From positions 1 through 38,329 of the forward strand of contig JBJEDY010000053.1 of assembly GCA_051872535.1 (NCBI GenBank): a DNA stretch of 38,329 nt, written 5' to 3'. The translations under genes were made by a program, and so were the position numbers. Position 1 is the first letter of the stretch. Each line of letters opens with the position of its first letter. The notes below the pieces were generated by a model, which saw only the letters and a list, made by a program, of their open reading frames with translations, searched no databases and was not told the DNA's origin. Of the stretch, positions 33,385 to 38,329 are shown in pieces. The stretch is from CAOJBM01 sp051872535. Lineage in GTDB: Bacteria; Bacillota_I; Bacilli_A; RF39; UBA660.

Positions 33385-33816
33385 CTATAGATAATTTTTT
33401 AATTCTTCTAAAGATTCTTCCTGCATAGTAATATATTCCTCAACAATATTTTTTACATCACTATCTATTTCTTTATTATTAAGTATTTTTTTACCTTCTA
33501 TAATACCCATATTTGTTCCTTTAATAAGTAATTCAGCAATTTTAGAATTACTATGATCTGTTAAAGTCTTCATTTCAATACCATACCAAGTCATAGCTTT
33601 ATTAATAGCGTTAGTTTCATGTGGTGTATCTTTACTATTATATTTACTATAGATTTCATTTACTTTTTTTGAAATAGTTTGATACTTTTCATATTGATTT
33701 TGTAATACTTTTTCAAATGATTTATCATCTACTTTATCAAGAATAAAATGAATAGCATCAATTCCCATTGTAGCTCCTTTGTTAATCTCATCAAGAGCAT
33801 TTATATTTTCTTTCAT
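33385..33816 (-). CDS. Helical-bundle protein, possibly ferritin-like (DUF2383-type)
   Basis: 143 residues, predicted all-helical: four amphipathic helices, including KGATMGIDAIHFILDKV, FEKVLQNQYEKYQTISKKV, MTWYGIEMKTLTDHSNSKIAEL and VEEYITMQEESLEELKNYL. The order and length resemble small ferritin-like or DUF2383 bundles, but I see no complete di-iron ligand set, so metal binding is not claimed. Cytoplasmic, monocistronic with its own terminator, start after GGAGG. It lies downstream of the sigma/Myb pair, separated by the sigma gene's terminator. Confidence 0.6.
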   Translation of the reverse strand: MKENINALDEINKGATMGIDAIHFILDKVDDKSFEKVLQNQYEKYQTISKKVNEIYSKYNSKDTPHETNAINKAMTWYGIEMKTLTDHSNSKIAELLIKGTNMGIIEGKKILNNKEIDSDVKNIVEEYITMQEESLEELKNYL

Positions 33817-33906
33817 ATTTTCCTCCTAAGCTTAGTATGTTCTTTTTGCTATTATTTAATACCCAAAAATCTATATTTTGAATTTATAATTTCATTTTTA
33901 AATAAC

Positions 33907-33928
33907 AAAAAACTAGATTACTCTAGTT
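33907..33928 (-). terminator. Terminator of the Myb/sigma operon
   Basis: AACTAGA-GTAA-TCTAGTT on the minus strand followed by TTTTG. Confidence 0.75.
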
Positions 33929-33952
33929 ATGATTTGACTTATTTTCTTAAGT

Positions 33953-34606
33953 TTATTCTTCTATAAAATCTTTTAATTTTCTTGTATTTCTTGGATGTCT
34001 CATTTTTACTAATGCTTTTTGCTCTTGTTTTGAAATCAAACTTATAGAACATCCAAATATTTTTGCAACTTCTTCTTGTGTTTTCTTATGAGCTTCATCA
34101 AGACCATATCGTAATAAGATAATCTGTTGTTCCCTAGAAGTTAAGCATTGCAATGCTTCACGAACAATATCTATTTTCATTTCAGATATAACATCTTCAA
34201 TCAATTGTTCAGCATTAGTACCAACTAGATCTTCTATTTTCATTTCATCTCCATCTTTATTCTGCCCTATTGGTTGATCAAAACTTAATACATGACTATG
34301 TTTTTTATATTTTCTTAATTCCATCTTCATTTGATTTTCAATTGCAGTAGAAATATAGGAACTAAATCCTTCAATAGCACATTCTGAATAATTGAACTTA
34401 TTGATAGCTCGAATTAATCCTTCATTACCAGCAGAAAAAAGTTCCTCAAAAGTTAATCCCTTTCCTAAATATTTTCTCGCAATAACTCTTACTAAGCCTT
34501 CATTAGAAGCAATTAATAATGTTAACGCATTTTTATCTTTTATTTCTCTCCATGCTCTTAAACATTGTTTTATTTCATCCATTGTTAATTTTCTAGCTTT
34601 TTCCAT
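33953..34606 (-). CDS. Minimal sigma-70 family sigma factor, SigA-like regions 2 and 4
   Basis: 217 residues. Region 2 (about 35-100) reads LVRVIARKYLGKGLTFEELFSAGNEGLIRAI, with the aromatic 2.3 segment FSSYISTAIENQMKMELRKY. Region 4 (about 150-215) reads LTSREQQIILLRYGLDE, a helix-turn-helix EVAKIFGCSISLISKQEQKAL, and VKMRHPRNTRKLKDFIEE, which matches the end of primary sigma factors. There is no region 1.1 and region 3 is reduced to a short linker, so it is an alternative sigma built on a SigA-type frame. Its ATG follows the stop codon of the Myb-repeat gene with no gap, and its ribosome binding site (GGAGGAG) lies inside that gene. Confidence 0.88.
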   Translation of the reverse strand: MEKARKLTMDEIKQCLRAWREIKDKNALTLLIASNEGLVRVIARKYLGKGLTFEELFSAGNEGLIRAINKFNYSECAIEGFSSYISTAIENQMKMELRKYKKHSHVLSFDQPIGQNKDGDEMKIEDLVGTNAEQLIEDVISEMKIDIVREALQCLTSREQQIILLRYGLDEAHKKTQEEVAKIFGCSISLISKQEQKALVKMRHPRNTRKLKDFIEE

Positions 34607-35659
34607 TTATTTCTCCTCCGTTATTTTGGTTCTAGTTAATCTTTTTTGATAACCTAGTTCTTCAGCTTTAGCACCTACTGAATGAGTACTTCTTCCCAAT
34701 GCTTCAGCAATTTCAGAATAAGTCATATTTTGATAATTTTCTCTTAAATATTTTAATTCTTTACCTTTCCAATATCGAGGTAACATATAACTATAACCCA
34801 AATTTCTTAACAAATTAGCAACTGCCCATTCACTTCTGTTAATAGATTCAGCAATTTCTAAATAATCTTTCCCAGCTTTAAATAAGTTTTCAGCTTGTTT
34901 TATTTCTTCTTCAGTCCACTTACGATACCAAAGAGGATTTTCTTTAATATCTCTAACCCTTTTTTCTTTCAACCATTCTGGTTCTGTACCAAGCATATTT
35001 TTTTCGACGCATCTTGAATCCCATTCATTTTGATTATTCTCCAAAAATTCCATTAAATCATTCCATGTAATTACATAATATGATCTACTATTAGTTAACT
35101 TTTTCTTTTTTAATTTTAATCCTAAATCTACCCATGTTGATGTGATTCTATCACGTTTAATATTTAGTAAATCACACATATCAGATACTGTAATAAGATC
35201 ATAATTATTTTTAACCATAGGTCCAAGTCCCATTCTTACTGCCTTAACCTTTAAAGAAAAAACAGTTCTTTTCATAGTTTTTGCTATAGTTTCAATAGAT
35301 TTAGTTCCCCATAAATCAGATAATAAAGTTTCTTCCTCTATAGTCCATGTTCTTCTGTCTTGTATTAAAGTAATTCCTAATTTTCTAGCCTTTAAATAAA
35401 TAGCATTTTCTGTTTTATCCATAATTTTTGCTATTTCAGAATAATGATATTTATCAGATAATATTTTTAATGTCTTAATTTCTTCATCGGTCCACTCATT
35501 TGATGTAGGTATATCTAAACCATATTTTTCTGCTACTTTGCAAACTGCGTACCATGAACAATTAAACTTTTTTTTCATACTATGAGGAGATTCCTTTCCC
35601 CAATTATTAACTATATAATTTATTTCATCTTGTGTAAATTCTCTTTTTTTCCCTTTCAT
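34607..35659 (-). CDS. Multi-repeat Myb/SANT-like DNA-binding protein
   Basis: 350 residues. Five Myb/SANT-like three-helix repeats can be read: about 6-48 (FTQDEINYIVNNW ... YAVCKVAEKYGL), 56-97 (WTDEEIKTL ... IYLKARKLGI), 104-147 (WTIEEETLLSDLW ... LKVKAVRMGL), 248-288 (WTEEEIKQAENLF ... AVANLLRNLGY) and 297-337 (KELKYLRENY ... VGAKAEELGY). Between repeats 3 and 4 lies a winged-helix segment resembling excisionase/MerR domains (LITVSDMCDLLNIKRDRI ... YYVITWNDLMEFL). It probably reads an extended DNA site. Immediate coupling to a sigma factor suggests joint control of specific promoters; that is inference. ATG at 35659 after GGTAG; the GTG at 35668 is less likely. Confidence 0.72.
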   Translation of the reverse strand: MKGKKREFTQDEINYIVNNWGKESPHSMKKKFNCSWYAVCKVAEKYGLDIPTSNEWTDEEIKTLKILSDKYHYSEIAKIMDKTENAIYLKARKLGITLIQDRRTWTIEEETLLSDLWGTKSIETIAKTMKRTVFSLKVKAVRMGLGPMVKNNYDLITVSDMCDLLNIKRDRITSTWVDLGLKLKKKKLTNSRSYYVITWNDLMEFLENNQNEWDSRCVEKNMLGTEPEWLKEKRVRDIKENPLWYRKWTEEEIKQAENLFKAGKDYLEIAESINRSEWAVANLLRNLGYSYMLPRYWKGKELKYLRENYQNMTYSEIAEALGRSTHSVGAKAEELGYQKRLTRTKITEEK

Positions 35660-35774
35660 ATCAGTCACTACCTATTTTATTTCTTATTTTTTCGTTTCAT
35701 TTTCATCATTACTTTCCAACACTATATCAATAAAATTGGGCAATTTTCGTTTATAAATTGTAAATTTGTCTTTA

Positions 35775-36851
35775 CTAAATAAAAATTCTTGGCACTCTAT
35801 TTGATATTGTACTTAAAATTTCATAATTTATAGTGTTGCATTCATTTGCAATATCTTCAAGTGTTTGAATGTTATTATCCCAAATATATACATCATTCCC
35901 AACTTCTGCATTTTCTATATTGGTTACATCTATCATGCAACTATCCATACATATATTACCTAATATTGGAGCTTTTTGGTTGTTTATTACAACTGTTCCT
36001 TTATTCGAAAGTTGTCTTCTTAAACCATCTGCATATCCTATTGGTATGGTTGCAATTTTCATATTATTGTCAGTTATAAATTTCCTTGAATAACTTATAG
36101 AAGTGTTTTTACTTACTTCTTTTATAAATGTAATTTTTGTTTTTAAACTACAAATTGGTTCTACATCTATTTTTTCTTTAGCGTTTTTAAAAGATTCATA
36201 ACCATACATTATTATACCTGGTCTAACCATATTTGAAATATCATCATTATAGTTTATAAGTCCATTTGATGCTGATGAATGAATATATTTTATTGTATCA
36301 AAATTATCGGTAATTATTTTGACTGATTCTTTAAATAACTTTAACTGCATATTTGTATATTCTTTATCATAATCCGCAGAAGAAAGATGTGTATAACATC
36401 CTTCAACCATTATGTTTTGGTTACTCTTTATTTTATCTATAAAGCACTTTAAATCTTCTATTTTTATACCCGTTCTATTCATGCCTGTTTCAATTTCTAA
36501 ATGAACTTTTATTTTTTTATTTATTTTAAGAATTCTTTCTAAAAAAGAAAAATCACTTATTCCTATTGTAATATCATATTTTATAATACTATCTATATCA
36601 TTATAATAAGGTTGATTTAAAATAAATATTTCTTTTTTATATCCAAGATTTCTTAATTATATTGCTTCATCAACAATAGCAACTGCGACAATATCAAATT
36701 CATTTATTATGTCTAGGTTCTTGTTTATATACGTTCCATAAGCATTTGCTTTTATTATTGGCATTATTGTTTTATTACCTACATATTTTTTTATTTTTTC
36801 AATATTTGTTTTAAATCTATTAGTATTTACTTCCATAATAGTCGGTCTCAT
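35775..36851 (-). pseudogene. alr: Alanine racemase with an in-frame TAA
   Basis: The conceptual product is about 358 codons, full length. The PLP lysine is K34 (IIKANAYG); later come HLEIETGMNRTGI, CYTHLSSAD, MVRPGIIMYGYE, the SYSRKF Tyr, IPIGYADGLRR, GNICMDSCMIDVT and the end ISNRVPRIFI. The frame is broken only at 36657-36659: DEAI-TAA-LRNLGYKKEIFILNQPY, where family members usually have Glu or another polar residue. A single base change (for example GAA to TAA) explains it; no frameshift is present. A 64-residue fragment and an internal restart would be inactive. Alr makes D-Ala for peptidoglycan, so another copy should exist or the stop is an error. AGGAGA precedes the ATG. Confidence 0.8.
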
Positions 36852-36872
36852 ATCATTCTCCTATATATTTTT

Positions 36873-36908
36873 ATTATATGCAGGTTGAGTTATAACCTCT
36901 AACTGCAT
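36873..36908 (-). promoter_or_regulatory. Promoter of alr with overlapping imperfect palindrome
   Basis: Minus-strand TATAAT at 36873-36878. Immediately upstream, ATGCAG ... CTGCAT (36878-36908) is a 31-bp imperfect palindrome covering the -35 region, a possible operator. Confidence 0.45.
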
Positions 36909-37283
36909 AATATGTATTATTTCTTTTAACTTTTTTTAAAATTTTGTTCTATTAATATAAAATCAGACAAAAAATCTCCTCATTGCATAATATTATACAT
37001 CTAAAACTATTATTTTTAAATAGATACTCGTTTTTATTATTATACAGAACAATGACTGTTGATTGATTACATCTTCTACAGAAAGAATGCTAGATATTTA
37101 TAAAAAATTTTCTAATCTCATTTCTAACAAAGAACTTTTGATACTTTATTTTGACAAATTCTTTTTATTTATATTTAGTTCGAATAGGTTAAACATATTC
37201 GCTAGTGGTACCAGTAAGGAGCAGGTCTAACAACTCCTAAGCTAAAAGATTATAGTAAGTAATAAACTTACTAACTAATTACA
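36909..37283. other. Gene-free AT-rich stretch with an att-like repeat
   Basis: 375 bases between alr and the Fic remnant. No credible gene on either strand. It contains the direct repeat at 37177-37212 and, next to it, a small hairpin (AGGAG ... CTCCT, 37217-37238). Confidence 0.45.
37177..37212. repeat. Imperfect direct repeat, left copy (att-like)
   Basis: AGTTCGAATAG followed by ATTCGC and TGGTACC; it matches 38103-38138 at 29 of 36 positions without gaps. The right copy covers the 3' end of tRNA-Leu and its downstream flank. The two lie 926 bp apart and enclose the Fic remnant. Confidence 0.6.
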
Positions 37284-38006
37284 TTATATAGCATTTTTTC
37301 CAACAAAAACATCATATATTTCTTTATATCGATATCCTAGTTTTGCATATGTTGAATCAGGAACAAGTATTCCTATTTCTATTAATTGGTCTATTAAAGT
37401 AGATACAGTATTTCTTGATACACCAGATTCTTCTTCTATTTCTTTTTTTGTAAAAACTATTTGGTGCATCATAGCAGGCATTATTCTATATACAGCATTA
37501 CTATTTAATGTTTTTATTTTATCCATATCTCTATTATAAATGCTTTTTATCATATTTATTTTAGAAATATAATTATTACATTGTTCAATAATACATTGTA
37601 AGAAAAATTTAATAAAGCCTAACATATTACCTTTTCTGCTTTCATTTAAAAATTTATGATAACTAGGTTTATATAATTCTATTACTTCTGATAAAAACAG
37701 AATTGGTCTATCATCAGTTAATTTAGCAAGTTGTATAGGAATAAGTGCTCTACCTAATCTACCATTTCCGTCACGATAAGCATGAATAGTTTCAAACTGA
37801 GAATGTGAAATAGCTAAATTAACAAAAAGTGGGTCGATAAATTCATCATTCATATATTTAAATAAATTATCCAATAATAATGGAACATCCTCAGGAATAG
37901 GAGGAATAAAAATTGCCTCTTCAATACCACAACCTTTAGATCCTATCCAATTTTGAATTGTTCTAATCTTTCCAGGTTCTTTTTCATTACCTCTAACACT
38001 ATCTAA
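37284..38006 (-). pseudogene. Fic-family AMP transferase, N-terminally truncated
   Basis: The open frame covers 240 codons with no start codon at its beginning. It opens abruptly with LDSVRGNEKEPGKIRTIQNW, the Fic-core segment that normally follows 100 or more residues, directly after an in-frame TAG at 38007-38009. The active loop is IHAYRDGNGRLGRAL (H-x-x-x-x-D-G-N-G-R-x-x-R, complete), and a C-terminal winged helix (FTKKEIEEESGVSRNTVSTLIDQL) is intact. Fic proteins AMPylate target proteins; in class II the inhibitory motif lies in the missing N-terminus. The nearest in-frame start codon is TTG at 37874, too far inside for a full enzyme. Upstream sequence is the tRNA-Leu terminator, so the break lies about 15 bases from it. 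Likely a remnant of an inserted element. Confidence 0.78.
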
Positions 38007-38020
38007 CTATAAAAGTAAGT

Positions 38021-38057
38021 AAAAATGCACAATATTTTAAAAATATTGTGCATTTTT
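38021..38057 (-). terminator. Terminator of tRNA-Leu
   Basis: GCACAATATTTTTAAAATATTGTGC on the minus strand is a near-perfect hairpin followed by TTTTTAC; its mirrored A/T flanks would let it work in both directions. Confidence 0.75.
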
Positions 38058-38102
38058 GTGTTTTTTTGACGTTTTTTGCACAATTTGAGTGCATTTATAT
38101 AA

Positions 38103-38138
38103 AGTTCGAATAGTTCGAACAGATTCGCCAATGGTGCC
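38103..38138. repeat. Imperfect direct repeat, right copy at the tRNA-Leu 3' end
   Basis: AGTTCGAATAG ... ATTCGCCAATGGTGCC. The last bases are the CCA end and acceptor of tRNA-Leu. Matches 37177-37212 at 29 of 36 positions. Confidence 0.6.
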
Positions 38139-38218
38139 TGTGGTGGGACTCGAACCCACACATTATTGCTAATACTGGATTTTGAGTCCAGCGCGTCTAC
38201 CAATTCCGCCACACAGGC
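38132..38218 (-). tRNA. tRNA-Leu(CAA), CCA encoded
   Basis: 87 bases including CCA. Acceptor GCCTGTG/CACAGGC, discriminator A; anticodon stem CTGGA/TCCAG with loop CTCAAAA (anticodon CAA, codon UUG); long variable arm of the class II type (ATTAGCAATAAT region); T-arm GTGGG-TTCGAGT-CCCAC. Complete and apparently functional. Confidence 0.96.
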
Positions 38219-38329
38219 AAGTTACAAATCAATTGTATCATAATTTATGATACCTGTTAATAATTTTTTAATTATTGTTAATTAAAATATTGATATCCCG
38301 TTTATATACTAATTTAAATTTGGATATCC
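38219..38329. promoter_or_regulatory. tRNA-Leu upstream region with palindrome
   Basis: The perfect palindrome GTATCATAATTTATGATAC (38235-38253) supplies TATGAT as a likely -10 of tRNA-Leu on the minus strand. No gene is seen in the last 75 bases. Confidence 0.4.

Noticed and set aside
1..36851. Altered genetic code or stop-codon read-through as a cause of the two in-frame stops
   Set aside because: Both stops are TAA, and TAA also ends many genes directly before terminators. TGA ends the PIG-L and toxin genes and Trp uses TGG, so the code is standard.
37088..37233. Plus-strand frame of about 48 codons (MLDIYKKFSNLI...)
   Set aside because: No ribosome binding site, crosses the att-like repeat, composition typical of AT-rich noise.
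38003..38212. Reading frame of 69 codons on the minus strand across tRNA-Leu
   Set aside because: Its first half is the translated tRNA-Leu sequence, a well-known annotation artefact; the rest is the terminator.
1..38329. CRISPR array, rRNA genes or insertion sequence
   Set aside because: No regularly spaced repeats, rRNA-like sequence, transposase or terminal inverted repeats found by reading; mobile traces are limited to tRNA-associated att-like remnants.

Overview
The window is about 38 kb of very AT-rich DNA, with short intergenic gaps, strong AGGAGG-type ribosome binding sites, TATAAT -10 boxes and standard stop codons (TAA, TAG and TGA all used; Trp by TGG). The gene set (RNase J2-like protein, SpoVS, MscL, Rel-type stringent factor, SufB, YfhO, a SigA-like sigma factor, a heterodimeric ABC exporter) points to a low-GC Firmicute of the Bacilli. 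A host-associated lineage with a reduced genome is an inference from gene content, not from any database comparison.

Layout. 1-7.6 kb: a surface protein gene broken by an in-frame TAA, an RNase J-family protein with a decayed active site, an anchored unknown protein, SSB, an orphan SufB, a tail-anchored unknown protein, SpoVS and methionine aminopeptidase. 7.6-14 kb: a HAD/histidine phosphatase/rRNA methyltransferase operon behind a palindromic promoter, then a two-gene ABC exporter. 14-21.4 kb: YfhO with a PIG-L deacetylase, RDD protein with TldE/TldD, and a macrodomain protein. 21.5-24.8 kb: a short Rel protein behind a leader-peptide/terminator element, rubrerythrin with rubredoxin, MscL and a GNAT protein.

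24.9-27.8 kb is the accessory core. Three versions of tRNA-Arg(CCU) lie within 2 kb: one intact with CCA, one that has lost its 3' acceptor strand, and one 5' half cut at the anticodon loop. Between and beside them are two proteins that look like diverged relatives of each other with an ADP-ribosyltransferase-like pattern, and a compact type I toxin-antitoxin locus resembling the Fst/par family (sequestered Shine-Dalgarno, 5'/3' end pairing, convergent antisense RNA with its own terminator). This looks like a repeatedly used integration site.

27.8-38.3 kb: an unknown protein with an HD hydrolase, a Ca2+/Na+ exchanger, a degenerate tRNA-Thr-like gene next to 11-bp-spaced iterons, a MacB-like ABC fusion, a helical-bundle protein, and a translationally coupled pair of a multi-repeat Myb/SANT protein and a minimal SigA-like sigma factor. 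The end is decayed: alanine racemase with an in-frame TAA, and a Fic protein without its N-terminus, between imperfect direct repeats of which one covers the 3' end of tRNA-Leu(CAA).

The best candidates for something undescribed are the par-like toxin locus with its ART-like neighbours in the tRNA-Arg hotspot, the sigma/multi-Myb pair, and the Rel protein with a probably dead synthetase site under possible attenuation control.
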